A stretch of DNA of 64,000 nucleotides, from assembly GCA_963712655.1 (NCBI GenBank), contig CAVQIT010000002.1:460795-524794 (forward strand). The letters run 5' to 3'. Numbering within the stretch: the first letter of the stretch is position 1; each line of letters starts with the position of its first letter. Below the pieces are notes generated by a model that saw nothing but the letters and a program-made list of their open reading frames with translations, was not told the DNA's origin and ran no database searches. The position numbers and the translations under genes were made by a program. Source of the DNA: Pollutimonas sp963712655 (lineage in GTDB: Bacteria > Pseudomonadota > Gammaproteobacteria > Burkholderiales > Burkholderiaceae_B). Below, in pieces: positions 45,175-54,952 of the stretch.

Positions 45175-46830
45175 ATGAATTTAGCGAATCTGGGTCTTTC
45201 TGGCATCAATGCGGCTCAAAACCGTTTGGCGACAGCCGGCCACAATATCAATAACGTTGATACCGTGGGCTACAATCGCCAAACGGTGTTGTCGGCCACC
45301 GCGGGCGCCACCGGCACCTATGCCGGGTATATCGGGCGCGGGGTCGAGGCGGTTACGGTTCAGCGCTCCTATGACAGCTTTTTGTACCGCCAATTGGTCA
45401 GCGCGCAAACCACCGGCGCATCGCTGGTGGCTTACGGCAATGAAATCAGCCAAATCGATGACTTATTCTCCGATCCCACGGTAGGCATAACGCCGGCCTT
45501 GTCGAAGTTTTTCGACAGCATACAGGCCGTCGCGTCGGCGCCGGCCGATCCCGCCGCCCGGCAGGAAATGCTGGGCCGCGCCAATAGCCTGGTAGGGCAG
45601 CTTAGCGATGCCAACGCTTTCCTTGATAGCCAGCGCGGCAACCTCAATGCCCAGATTTCGACCACTGTCACGCAAATCAACAGCTACGCGGAACGTGTGC
45701 GCGACCTGAACAAACAGATAGCCACCGCCCGCGCCACCACGCCCGATCACGAACCCAACGATTTGCTGGATCTGCGCGATCAGCTCGTGTCCGAACTCAG
45801 CCAATTGGTCGAGGTGGACGCCTCCGAGCAAAACGGCAGTATCAGCCTGTCGGTGGGCAACGGCCAGATGCTGCTCAGCGGCGATACCGTGCACCCATTG
45901 AGCGCCCAGCCTTCGGCCGACGACCCTTCCCGCGTGGTGATTGCCTACTCGACCAAATCGCCGACCGGCGCCGTAGTCAAGATCGAAATGGCTGAAGATG
46001 CCATCAAGGGCGGCAAACTGGGCGGCCTTATGGAATACCGTCGCGAAGCGCTCGATAGCGTGCAGAACGATCTGGGTCGCATGGCCGTCGGCCTGGTCAA
46101 GGCATTCAACGCCATTCACGATACGGGCGTCGATCTGAACGGCGACCCCGCCGGCGATTTTTTCAGCCTGGGCAAGATTACCGCATTGCCGGGCACCCGG
46201 AATACCGGCACGGCGCAACTGAAGGTGGACTTCGCCGACGCCAATCAACTGACCGCGCAGGATTATCGGGTCGAATTCAACGGTACCCAATATACCGTTA
46301 CCAGTATTCCCAATGGCACGGTTTCCGTGCTGGGTGAAAACGGCGGCACCAAAGGCACCGTCGACGGCGTAACCTTCGATTTCGGCGCGACCGGAACCCC
46401 AACCCCTGGCGACTCCTGGCTGGTACAGCCCACCCGGGCGGCCGCCAAAGGCCTGGAAGTCGCTATCGACGATCCCGCCAAGATTGCCGCCTCGAAACCG
46501 AATACCGGCACGGCCAACGGCGATGTGGCGCTGGCGCTGGGTCAGTTGCAGACCAGCAAGGTGCTGGGTAACGGGTCCATGAGCCTGAACGAATCGTTTT
46601 CCAAGCTCGTCAATAACGTCGGCGTAATGACCCAGCAAAACGGCACGTCGGCCAAGGCCCAGGCGGCGCTGGTCCAGCAAAGTTTTGCGGCTCAGCAAAG
46701 CCTGTCGGGCGTCAATCTTGATGAAGAGAAGGTCAACTTAGACCGCTTCCAGCAACAATTCCGCGCCGCTTCGCAGTTGATCGAAGTCAGCTCGCAATTG
46801 TTCGACACCTTGCTGGGTCTGCAAGGCTAA
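45175..46830 (+). CDS. flgK: Hook-filament junction protein FlgK (HAP1)
   Basis: A 551-residue junction protein. N-terminal NLANLGLSGINAAQNRLATAGHNINNVDT and the C-terminal SGVNLDEEKVNLDRFQQQFRAASQL helices (in pieces) form the D0/D1 core. One inserted domain with YRVEFNGTQYTVTSIPNG and TPGDSWLVQP lies near residues 360-425. Exported with FlgN as chaperone. Confidence 0.96.
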   Translation: MNLANLGLSGINAAQNRLATAGHNINNVDTVGYNRQTVLSATAGATGTYAGYIGRGVEAVTVQRSYDSFLYRQLVSAQTTGASLVAYGNEISQIDDLFSDPTVGITPALSKFFDSIQAVASAPADPAARQEMLGRANSLVGQLSDANAFLDSQRGNLNAQISTTVTQINSYAERVRDLNKQIATARATTPDHEPNDLLDLRDQLVSELSQLVEVDASEQNGSISLSVGNGQMLLSGDTVHPLSAQPSADDPSRVVIAYSTKSPTGAVVKIEMAEDAIKGGKLGGLMEYRREALDSVQNDLGRMAVGLVKAFNAIHDTGVDLNGDPAGDFFSLGKITALPGTRNTGTAQLKVDFADANQLTAQDYRVEFNGTQYTVTSIPNGTVSVLGENGGTKGTVDGVTFDFGATGTPTPGDSWLVQPTRAAAKGLEVAIDDPAKIAASKPNTGTANGDVALALGQLQTSKVLGNGSMSLNESFSKLVNNVGVMTQQNGTSAKAQAALVQQSFAAQQSLSGVNLDEEKVNLDRFQQQFRAASQLIEVSSQLFDTLLGLQG

Positions 46831-46885
46831 GCCGCGCTTTATCGTTCTTTTCGATTCGTAGTGTTTATTTTTCAGGATGTATGCC

Positions 46886-48409
46886 ATGCGTATTAGTTCA
46901 ACCTTGCTTTTCCAGACAGGACTGAACTCGATCAACAGCCAGCAAGCCGATTTGATGCATTTGTATCAACAGGTCGGCAGCGGCAAGCGCATGGTCTCGC
47001 CGTCCGATGATCCTTTGGGCGCGGCGCAAGCCATCAATATCAGGCAGTCAGAGGCTCTGAACAAGCGTTTTGCCGCCAACCGCGACGTCCTCAACCGCAA
47101 TCTGGGCACCGAAGACAATGCCTTGTCTTCTGCTATCTTGCTGATGCAGGACATGAAGACGGAGCTGATCCGGGCCGGTAACGGCACGTTTTCCGACGCC
47201 AACCGGGCCACCCTTAGCGACACGCTGAAAAATGCCCGCGCCGCGTTGCTGGGCATCGCCAATAGCACCGATGGCAGCGGCCAATATTTGTTTTCCGGCG
47301 CCAAAGGCGGCACGGCGGCGTTCCAGGATGTCAACGGAAAAATCGTCTATATGGGCGACGAAGGCCAGCGCAAGATCCAGGCGGATCAAACCCGCCAGAT
47401 CGCGGGCAGCGATGTAGGCTCCGACATCTTCAATCGCGCGGGCCCGGGCACGACATCCTACCTTACCCGCGCGCTGGAGCCCTTCACCGGCACAGGCCTG
47501 ATGGGTACGCCGGCGATTACCGATCCCAATGGCGCGAATATCGGCAGCACGTTCACCGTCGCGTTCTCGGCCACAGTGCCCAATGAATACACGATAAGCG
47601 TTGAAGATGCCTTGGGCAATATCACCACCGGCGCGCCGCAAACCTATATTCCCGGTTCGTCCGAGACGCTCGATCTGGGCGGCGGCGTGCAGGTCAAGCT
47701 GACTGGCGCGCCCGGCCTGGGCGATACGTTTGTGGCAGAGCCGGCAAATGCGCCGGAGTATGTCGCCACGGTGGGCGCCGGCAATACCTCGGACGCCACC
47801 ATCGCCTCCCCGACGGTATCCGATTATTCCATCGTCGATCCCACCGCCCAATATGAGATTACTTTCACGGATGCCGACACCTATACGGTTTCCATCAATG
47901 GCGTTGCCGACGCGACCGAATACGATTACGTGCCGGGCCGCGAAAACACCTTGCAACTGCCCGGCGGCATGCAGGTCAAGATCTCGGGCAATCCGGCCGC
48001 CGGCGATACCTTCGAAGTCGAGGCCTCGTCCACGACCACCGACCTGAACATCTTCGATACGCTGGACAGCATGATCGCGGCATTGGAGAACCCGCTGGAC
48101 GGCGATCCTGTCGCGGCGGCGCGGTTCCAGAATACGCTGGCCAGCGCCATGCAACGCCTGGACGTGAACTACAACAACATCACCACTGTGCAGGCTTCAG
48201 TGGGCGCGCGCATGAATGAAGTCGATGGAATGGATGCCAATGGCACGTTGCGCAACCTGAGCTACAACAACCAGTTGACTAACCTGGAAAATCTGGACTA
48301 TTTGTCCGGAGTGTCGGAGTTGAAAATACGCGAAGCGGCGCTGCAGGCCGCCGCTCTGGCGTTTCAAACAATACAGAACACGAGCCTGTTCAACATGGGA
48401 AATAACTAA
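46886..48409 (+). CDS. flgL: Hook-filament junction protein FlgL (HAP3) with duplicated insertion domain
   Basis: A 507-residue protein starting MRISSTLLFQTGLNSINSQQ; enteric FlgL is about 317 residues. N-terminal GSGKRMVSPSDDPLGAAQAI and the C-terminal flagellin-like helices are intact. Two related central domains (about 47552-47742 and 47852-48024), each ending in a VQVKxxGxPxxGDTFxxE pattern, account for the extra length. ATG 46886 is preferred to 46877, which would add MYA. Confidence 0.95.
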   Translation: MRISSTLLFQTGLNSINSQQADLMHLYQQVGSGKRMVSPSDDPLGAAQAINIRQSEALNKRFAANRDVLNRNLGTEDNALSSAILLMQDMKTELIRAGNGTFSDANRATLSDTLKNARAALLGIANSTDGSGQYLFSGAKGGTAAFQDVNGKIVYMGDEGQRKIQADQTRQIAGSDVGSDIFNRAGPGTTSYLTRALEPFTGTGLMGTPAITDPNGANIGSTFTVAFSATVPNEYTISVEDALGNITTGAPQTYIPGSSETLDLGGGVQVKLTGAPGLGDTFVAEPANAPEYVATVGAGNTSDATIASPTVSDYSIVDPTAQYEITFTDADTYTVSINGVADATEYDYVPGRENTLQLPGGMQVKISGNPAAGDTFEVEASSTTTDLNIFDTLDSMIAALENPLDGDPVAAARFQNTLASAMQRLDVNYNNITTVQASVGARMNEVDGMDANGTLRNLSYNNQLTNLENLDYLSGVSELKIREAALQAAALAFQTIQNTSLFNMGNN

Positions 48410-48551
48410 AAGCCTGATCCTTATCTCTTATTGCCGTCAAAGAAAAGAAGCACTGGCGTTGATGGGTTTGCCCGGAATGCGGAATTTCCGGGCCAGCGGC
48501 AAAAACGCCTGGATGGCCGCCAGGCCCTGAAAGAACAAGTGGGAATCATTA

Positions 48552-50039
48552 ATGCTATTTAGGCAACTACAACTTAAAACCAGTCTTTTGATCGTCGTGC
48601 TGTTGCTGTCGGTGTTGACACTGGCCGCCGTGGCGGTGGGCTGGTATGGCCAGCAAGACATCCTTTCCCAGCTTGCCGGCGCGGGCGATAAAAACAGTAT
48701 CGCCGCGGCGGTGACCCAGGGCATAGATCAGTCGCGCTACATTCTCATAGGCCTGATCGTGCTGGCTGTCGTGCTGGCGCTTTGGGGCTATTTGACCCTG
48801 TCGCGTTCGCTATTGCGTCCCTTGAAAGAGGTGGGCGTATATTTCGACCATATCGCCTCGGGCGACCTTACCCAGCGCATCGACGTCGAGTCCGAAAACG
48901 AAATCGGCATGCTTTATATTGCGCTCAAGCGTCTGCAGGACAGCCTGGGCCGTATCGTGGGCACGGTTCGCCACGGCATGAACGAGATCAGCGTAAATTC
49001 CCAGAATATTGTCGCGGGCAATACCGACCTTAGCAGCCGCACCGAAGAACAGGCGGCGGCTTTGCAGCAAACCGCCGCCAGCATGGAGCAGCTTGCCAGC
49101 ACAGTCAAGCAGAATGCCGACAACGCCAGGCAAGCCAATCAACTGGCTGCCAGCGCGTCCGACGTCGCCCAGCGCGGCGGCCAGGCGGTAGGCGAAGTGG
49201 TTACCACCATGCAGGCCATCTCGGCCAGTTCGCGGAAAATTTCCGACATCGTCGGCGTGATTGACAGCATCGCTTTCCAGACCAATATCCTGGCCTTGAA
49301 TGCCGCGGTCGAAGCGGCGCGTGCGGGTGAGCAGGGCAAAGGCTTTGCCGTAGTGGCGTCCGAAGTGCGCGCGCTGGCGCAGCGTAGCGCCCAGGCCGCC
49401 AAGGAAATCAAGGGCCTGATCGAAGATTCGGTCAAAAAGGTCACAGAAGGTTCCACCCAGGTGGAACGCGCCGGCTCGACCATGCAGGAAATCGTTTCTT
49501 CGGTGGCTCGCGTCACCGACATCATGGGCGAGATATCCGCGGCCACCACCGAGCAGGCGTCAGGCATAGACCAGATCAATCATGCGGTTACGCAGATGGA
49601 TCGGGTAACGCAGCAGAATGCGCTTTTGGTCGAAGAAGCGACAACATCGGCCAGCGGCCTGGGCGAGCAGGTTTCCAATGTCGCCGGCGCCTTGTCGGTA
49701 TTCAGGACCCTGGATAATCAGGTCATTGATGTCGCCGCCACGCAAATCAGGTCCACACCCACGCCCAAGCGTGCGGCAGTGGCGAATTCGCCTGCCGGGC
49801 GTGCGGCTCCGGGCGGCAAGCCGGCTGCCAACACGCGGCCGGCGGTATTGGGTCATGGCGGTTCACACAATGGGGCCAATGGCAAACGCGTCCAGGCGGA
49901 TGCGGCATCGGCGAAAGGCTTTAGTTCCAGGCCTATGTCAAGCGCCAATGGCGATAGTCCGGATGCCATCAAGATCAAGCCTGCCGCAAACACTCCCCCC
50001 CGTGCTCAGGCGAGCGATGATGATTGGGTCGAATTTTAA
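48552..50039 (+). CDS. Methyl-accepting chemotaxis protein with CheR-tethering tail
   Basis: A 495-residue chemoreceptor. TM1 at about residues 12-32, a very short periplasmic loop (about 33-58), TM2 at about 60-80, HAMP, then the signalling hairpin with EVRALAQRSAQAAKEIKGLI. It ends DDDWVEF, an xWxxF tail that can tether CheR/CheB. With so little periplasmic sequence it probably senses membrane or cytoplasmic state. Its TAA overlaps the next ATG (TAATG). Confidence 0.92.
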   Translation: MLFRQLQLKTSLLIVVLLLSVLTLAAVAVGWYGQQDILSQLAGAGDKNSIAAAVTQGIDQSRYILIGLIVLAVVLALWGYLTLSRSLLRPLKEVGVYFDHIASGDLTQRIDVESENEIGMLYIALKRLQDSLGRIVGTVRHGMNEISVNSQNIVAGNTDLSSRTEEQAAALQQTAASMEQLASTVKQNADNARQANQLAASASDVAQRGGQAVGEVVTTMQAISASSRKISDIVGVIDSIAFQTNILALNAAVEAARAGEQGKGFAVVASEVRALAQRSAQAAKEIKGLIEDSVKKVTEGSTQVERAGSTMQEIVSSVARVTDIMGEISAATTEQASGIDQINHAVTQMDRVTQQNALLVEEATTSASGLGEQVSNVAGALSVFRTLDNQVIDVAATQIRSTPTPKRAAVANSPAGRAAPGGKPAANTRPAVLGHGGSHNGANGKRVQADAASAKGFSSRPMSSANGDSPDAIKIKPAANTPPRAQASDDDWVEF

Positions 50040-50617
50040 TGATATGTTTTTTTGCTGAGTTGCGGCGAGTCGCCTTGGGTCTGTCTGTTGCGGCAGCCTG
50101 CAGTCTTGGCCTTGCCGCATGCAGCACTACAGGTAATGATTTCGACTCATCGGCTTTGCGTCTTATCGTACCCGGCCAGACTTCGTTGGCCGAAGCGAGC
50201 AGCTTGCTGAAAGCCGATCCGGTCAATGTGTACAGGCAGCAGGATGGTTCCGGCACGGCGATCTGGTCGCACAAGACTTCCATGCTTACCGATGCCATTT
50301 ATCTGAACCAGGAACTATGGCTGGCGTTCGGGCCGGACGATCGCTTCTTGCGGGTAATAAAAACCAAGAACCTGCCGCGCGCATCGCCTTATAGCGAAAA
50401 GAAGCCAGTTGACGCCGCCGCGCGGCAAACGCAAGCAGGTCTGATACCGGCAAGCTCCGCGCTGGCGGTTCAAGCCCCGGCAACCGCGGCGCCGGTAATC
50501 CCAGCGCCGGCAGCTCACATGCCCGCCGGCGGCGGTAAACCCGCAGCCCCTTCCCAAGACGCCCCTATCTCCGGCGCCATGTATAAACCTGCGATTTCCT
50601 ACCCATTGTCGCCGTAG
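50039..50617 (+). CDS. Putative lipoprotein of unknown function, coupled to the upstream chemoreceptor
   Basis: A 192-residue predicted lipoprotein: hydrophobic leader followed by GLAACSTTG (lipobox Cys about residue 29). The folded part (about 35-110: LIVPGQTSLAEASSLLKADP, WLAFGPDDRFLRV) recalls the SmpA/BamE-like small lipoprotein fold. The tail is alanine/proline-rich. The ATG overlaps the receptor stop, implying translational coupling. Function not recognised. Confidence 0.75.
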   Translation: MICFFAELRRVALGLSVAAACSLGLAACSTTGNDFDSSALRLIVPGQTSLAEASSLLKADPVNVYRQQDGSGTAIWSHKTSMLTDAIYLNQELWLAFGPDDRFLRVIKTKNLPRASPYSEKKPVDAAARQTQAGLIPASSALAVQAPATAAPVIPAPAAHMPAGGGKPAAPSQDAPISGAMYKPAISYPLSP

Positions 50618-50693
50618 TTTGTACTTTGCTACATGTTCGCCGCTCTTGTGTTGTTCATTGAGCTCAGATTCATAACGCTATTCAGGTTTAATT

Positions 50694-52422
50694 ATGTCCG
50701 ATTCCATACAACCCACATCCAGTGATAAAAAAAGCAAAAAACGCATCAGCCGCAGCCATTTCCGGTTTGCCGATGCCAAAGTCAGCACTATCTTGATGCT
50801 GGTGCTGGCAACGTTCATGATGCTGCTCATTGCGGTAGGCGGAATGTCGGCATGGTTTTTATTGCAGGATTACGACAGTGTGCGCGGTTTGGAGCGTCAG
50901 AATCAGCGCGGCCGGCAAGTCAGCGGCCTGGGAACCGACATGATGGCGGCGCGCGTTTCGCTGCTTAGCGCGGCGCGCTATCAGCAGGAAGCCGCCGCGA
51001 ACAAGGACGCCAAGCTGCTTGAAAACGCCCGGGGCATGCTGGCCAAGGCGAACAAGCAATTGGCATCGGTAAAAAAGGACTTCAACGAATTTCGCAAGGA
51101 TACCCCCGAGACGGTAGAGGCCCGCCGCCTTGCGACCCGCATTGTCAGCACCTACCAGCCCTATCTGGACGATGGTATTGATCCCATGGTGCAGGCTCTC
51201 GACAGCAATGACTACACGACCTTTTATTTCGTGAACAGCGAGTTCGGTATAGCCCGCAGCGAGGCGTTCGAACAGTCCATCAATACGTTTTCAGCGCACA
51301 TAGACAAAGCGCAAGAGGAATTCTTTATCAAGGCCGAGGCCGATTTCCGGCGAGCCATGGTGGCCATCGGCTTCGTGATACTGATCGGTTTTCTGTTGAT
51401 GATAGTCATGCGCATTATCTTTGGCCGCGTTGTCGTCAAGCAATTGGTCCAGGCAGGGTCGCATTTCGATCGTATTGCCGGCGGCGACCTGACCCAGCGC
51501 ATAGAAGTGAAATCGCGCAACGAAATCGGCGTGCTGTACGAAGCCCTGCGCCGCATGCAGGAAAGCCTGACGCGCACGGTCAGCCAGGTGCGCCAGGGAG
51601 TCGAGGAAATCAACCTGGGTTCGCGTGAAATTTTCATGGGCAATACCGACCTCAGCAGCCGTACAGAGCAGCAGGCGGCCGCGTTGCAGGAAACGGCGGC
51701 CAGCATGGAAGAGCTCTCGAGCACCGTGCGCCAGAACACCGATAACGCCACCCAGGCCGACAAGCTTGCCAAGAGCGCTTCGGAAGTGGCGATTCGCGGC
51801 GGCCATGCCGTGTCGGCCAGTGGTTGCCACCATGGACGAGATATCCACCAGCTCCGCCAAGATGTCCGAGATCGTCAGCGTTATCGACGGCATTGCATTC
51901 CAGACCAATATTCTGGCCTTGAATGCCGCGGTTGAAGCGGCTCGCGCCGGCGAGCAGGGCAAGGGTTTTGCCGTGGTGGCGGGCGAAGTGCGCTCGCTGG
52001 CTCAGCGCAGCGCCCAGGCGGCCAAGGAAATCAAGGTGTTGATCGAAGAGTCCTTGGTCAAGGTCGGTCGGGCGCCAAACAAGCCAGCCAGGCGGGCGAC
52101 ATCATGCAGGAAGTTGTCGGGTCGGTGCAGCGGCGTAACGACCATCATGGGCGAGATTTCATCGGCGTCGACCGAGCAGTCCGACGGTATCGAGCAGGTG
52201 AATCGCGCCGTGTCGGAAATGGACAGCGCTGTGCAGCAGAATGCGGCGCTGGTTGAAGAGGCCGCGGCCGCCGCGGGCTCGTTGCAGGAACAAGCCACCC
52301 GCTTGACTGAAGCCGTTGCAGTCTTCAAGATCAATGCGAACGAAGTCATCGACATGCCGGTCCACGCGCCGAGTGTGTCGGGCTCCGGAGGCTATAACGC
52401 GTTGCAGGGTTCGTACTCTTGA
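50694..52422 (+). CDS. Methyl-accepting chemotaxis protein (three frameshifts)
   Basis: About 575 residues when restored. TM1 at about residues 32-58, a periplasmic helical domain to about 215, TM2 near 220-242, HAMP and the signalling domain (EVRSLAQRSAQAAKEIKVLI). Breaks fall near 51818 (extra base in TCGGCCAGTGG), 52063 and 52130; between them the expected MCP sequence is readable in another frame. The C-terminus lacks the xWxxF tail. It closely resembles the receptor at 23169 in its HAMP-signalling half. Confidence 0.88.
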
Positions 52423-52456
52423 TTCTGTAAGCTATCCCGCGTTGCCGGGAATGCGG

Positions 52457-52497
52457 AAAAAGCTTCGGCGTCCAGTATTGGACGCCGAAGCTTTTTT
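52457..52497. terminator. Strong bidirectional terminator between mcp and fliR
   Basis: An 18-base perfect inverted repeat (AAAAAGCTTCGGCGTCCA and its complement) around GTAT, with A-run and T-run ends. It can stop transcription from the chemoreceptor on the plus strand and from fliR on the minus strand. Confidence 0.92.
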
Positions 52498-52572
52498 CAT
52501 TGGAGGATGAGTCATGAACGAAGGCCGGATCAGGCGTCGCGGGAGTTGTAGTCCGATATCAAGCACTATTGC

Positions 52573-52602
52573 GCAATGCGTGATTCGAGAACCACGCATT
52601 GC
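52573..52602. repeat. Perfect hairpin downstream of fliR
   Basis: GCAATGCGTG and CACGCATTGC pair perfectly across a 10-base loop. No T-run follows, so it may be an mRNA-stabilising or REP-like structure at the 3' end of the fli transcript. Confidence 0.6.
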
Positions 52603-52653
52603 CTCCAGCCATGCGCTTCCGACCACGCGGTTACTTACCGCAAATCCGGATTG

Positions 52654-53442
52654 CTACGTGCCGGCCAGGGCCTGCGCCAGCTTCGCCATGGAAGCAAAGC
52701 CCGCGTCGAACAGGCGCGATAGAAACGGCGTAGTCTGGGGAAGGACCACCGCCAGCAGGCTTATGCCTATCATCAGGCTGACGGGAAAGCCGACGGCGAA
52801 AACAGACAGTTGCTGCGCCGTGCGATTCAGAATGCCTAACGCCAGGTTGATGGTAAGCAGCACGATGATCACGGGCAGGGCCAGCAGCATGCCCGACACC
52901 ATGATTTGCGAACTCCACTCAAGCAACACGCCCCAGCCATTGGGATTCAATCCTCCCATTCGTATGGGCAGAATGTCGAAAGTGCGTATAAAGGCGCCCA
53001 GCATCAGCAAATGGGCATTCAAGGCCAGGAAGACCAGCATCGCCACGACATTCATCAGGCGCGACAGCACGGCGGTATTGGATCCCGTCGCGGGATCGAA
53101 AAAGGAGGCAAACGACAACCCCATTTGCAGGCCGATGAATTCCCCGGCGGTTTGCACGGCGGCAAACACAATGCGCATCGTCAGTCCCAGGGCTATGCCT
53201 ATGAATACCTGCTGCACGGCTATCCATATGCCTGCAAAAGAACCCGTAGGCACATTGGGCATTGCGCCCAGGGTGGGGGCAATGGCAATCGTCACCATGG
53301 CGGCAAAACCGATCTTGACGCGTTTGGGAATGGCTGACTCGCCTAGAAGCGGAGCGGTTGCCAGCAAGCCCAGGATACGGAAAAAAGGCCAAAGGAAGGC
53401 ATTCATCCAGGTGTAGAGCTGATCGATATCAACGGAAATCAT
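52654..53442 (-). CDS. fliR: Flagellar export gate protein FliR
   Basis: A 262-residue inner-membrane protein with about six hydrophobic segments, starting MISVDIDQLYTWMNAFLWPF. GLQMGLSFASFFDPATGSNT and QTTPFLSRLFDAGF are family-typical. It is the last gene of the fliF-R minus-strand run. With FliP and FliQ it forms the export channel. Confidence 0.95.
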   Translation of the reverse strand: MISVDIDQLYTWMNAFLWPFFRILGLLATAPLLGESAIPKRVKIGFAAMVTIAIAPTLGAMPNVPTGSFAGIWIAVQQVFIGIALGLTMRIVFAAVQTAGEFIGLQMGLSFASFFDPATGSNTAVLSRLMNVVAMLVFLALNAHLLMLGAFIRTFDILPIRMGGLNPNGWGVLLEWSSQIMVSGMLLALPVIIVLLTINLALGILNRTAQQLSVFAVGFPVSLMIGISLLAVVLPQTTPFLSRLFDAGFASMAKLAQALAGT

Positions 53443-53524
53443 GGCGTTGGATGGCCGTCGGCGGGGCGCGCCGTCATGTCGTTTAGCGGCATAGGCATGG
53501 GCATCCGTATGTTGCGCCGAGGCG

Positions 53525-53794
53525 CTATGATGCCAGGCCGGGTATTTGGGCGAACAGGCTTTGCATATAGTCGACCATGGTGGTGATCAGCCATGGACCC
53601 AGCAGCACCAGCGCCACGCCCACCGCCAATAGCTTGGGAATGAATGACAGCGTCATTTCATTGATTTGCGTCGCGGCTTGAAAAATGCTGATGAGCAAGC
53701 CCACGGCCAGGGTGACCAGCAACAGGGGCCCCGCCATGGTCAGAGCGACTTTCATGGCGAGGTATGTCATGGACATGACGGTTTCGGAATTCAT
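53525..53794 (-). CDS. fliQ: Flagellar export gate protein FliQ
   Basis: An 89-residue protein with two transmembrane helices: VALTMAGPLLLVTLAVGLLISIFQAATQINE (in pieces) and KLLAVGVALVLLGPWLITTM. Nine bases after fliP; start MNSETVMSMTY. Confidence 0.95.
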   Translation of the reverse strand: MNSETVMSMTYLAMKVALTMAGPLLLVTLAVGLLISIFQAATQINEMTLSFIPKLLAVGVALVLLGPWLITTMVDYMQSLFAQIPGLAS

Positions 53795-53803
53795 GTCTGC
53801 GCC

Positions 53804-54595
53804 TTACTGATAAAAACTTCTCGCCAGTGATCCCAGCAATAAATGCCAGCCGTCCGCCAATACGAACAGCATCAGCTTGAACGGCAGCGATATGGTGACC
53901 GGGGGCACCATCATCATGCCCAGGGCCATGAGCACGCTGGCAATGACAAGGTCTATGATCAGGAATGGAATAAAGATGGTGAAGCCGATCTGGAACGCGG
54001 TCTTCAATTCGCTGGTGACAAAGGCCGGAACCAGGATGCGCAGAGGCACTTGTTCGGGGCTGTCCATTTCCGGCACATTGGCCATATTGGCGAACAAGGA
54101 TAAATCGGCTTCGCGTGTCTGATGCAGCATGAAGGTATGCAAGGGCTTGACGCCGCGCTCCAGCGCTTGTTCAAAGGTAATTGTGCCGGCGCTCAGCGGC
54201 TGATAGGCCTGCTCGTACACTTGATCGAAAACGGGTCCCATTGCAAAAAAGGTCAGGAACATCGTCAGTCCGATCAGGACCGAATTGGGAGGGGAAGCGC
54301 CCGTACCCATGGCATTGCGCAACAGGCCCAGAACAATGATGATGCGGGTGAAGCCTGTCATCATCAACAGCATGGCCGGCAAGAACGACATCATGGTCAG
54401 CATGACCAGTGTCTGGATGCTCAGCGACCAGGTCTGGCTGCCGTTGGGGCCGGTGGTGGAGGTAAGGGCGGGCAGGGTTTGCGCAAAACTGGCGCTGGGC
54501 AGACACAGCGCCAGCAAGATAATTGCCGGCAGTGCCCACGCCCGCAAGGCGGGCGTATTCAAGATGCGGCGGATTGTGGCAAGAAAGCGGTTCAT
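53804..54595 (-). CDS. fliP: Flagellar export gate protein FliP
   Basis: A 263-residue protein starting MNRFLATIRRIL with a cleavable signal peptide ending near SASFA. Four membrane segments; TGFTRIIIVLGLLRNAMGT and the FIPFLIIDLVIASVLMALGM region are signature parts. ATG 54595 is chosen; the frame is open well upstream over fliO but that part is not FliP-like. Confidence 0.95.
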   Translation of the reverse strand: MNRFLATIRRILNTPALRAWALPAIILLALCLPSASFAQTLPALTSTTGPNGSQTWSLSIQTLVMLTMMSFLPAMLLMMTGFTRIIIVLGLLRNAMGTGASPPNSVLIGLTMFLTFFAMGPVFDQVYEQAYQPLSAGTITFEQALERGVKPLHTFMLHQTREADLSLFANMANVPEMDSPEQVPLRILVPAFVTSELKTAFQIGFTIFIPFLIIDLVIASVLMALGMMMVPPVTISLPFKLMLFVLADGWHLLLGSLARSFYQ

Positions 54596-54615
54596 GGCGA
54601 TGAAAACAGGAGCAC

Positions 54616-54948
54616 TTACCGGCCTTTCGTGATTTTGCCCAGCATGGCGGCAAAACCACCGGCGGGCTCGCCTGCCGGAGATGGGCTGGCGTTGGGGTCG
54701 GAGGGGGGCAGGGTGTGCAGCAGGGAAATCTGCCCGCTGGTCACGCCCAGCACCAGGCGGGCGTCTTCGACTTCGACCAGCGTTACATAAGCCTTTGCGC
54801 CCAGGCTTTGGGTGCTGAGCACCTTGATGAATTGATTCCCGCCGGAGCGCAGCCATCCGGCCCTGCGGGTCACCCACGCACCGGCCAGAATCAGGATGAC
54901 GATGAAGGTCAGGCTGATTACAAGGCGCAGTGCGTCGGCTTCATTCAT
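54616..54948 (-). CDS. fliO: Flagellar protein FliO
   Basis: A 110-residue small membrane protein: one N-terminal transmembrane helix (LRLVISLTFIVILILAGAWV) and a cytoplasmic part with IKVLSTQSLGAKAYVTLVEVEDARLVLGVTSGQI (in pieces), the FliO-type beta domain. It assists FliP assembly. It lies between fliN and fliP. Confidence 0.92.
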   Translation of the reverse strand: MNEADALRLVISLTFIVILILAGAWVTRRAGWLRSGGNQFIKVLSTQSLGAKAYVTLVEVEDARLVLGVTSGQISLLHTLPPSDPNASPSPAGEPAGGFAAMLGKITKGR

Positions 54949-54952
54949 GGCT

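Noticed and set aside
52514..53416. Long plus-strand frame opposite fliR
   Set aside because: Shadow of fliR: the minus-strand frame has full FliR similarity and the correct place in the fli order.
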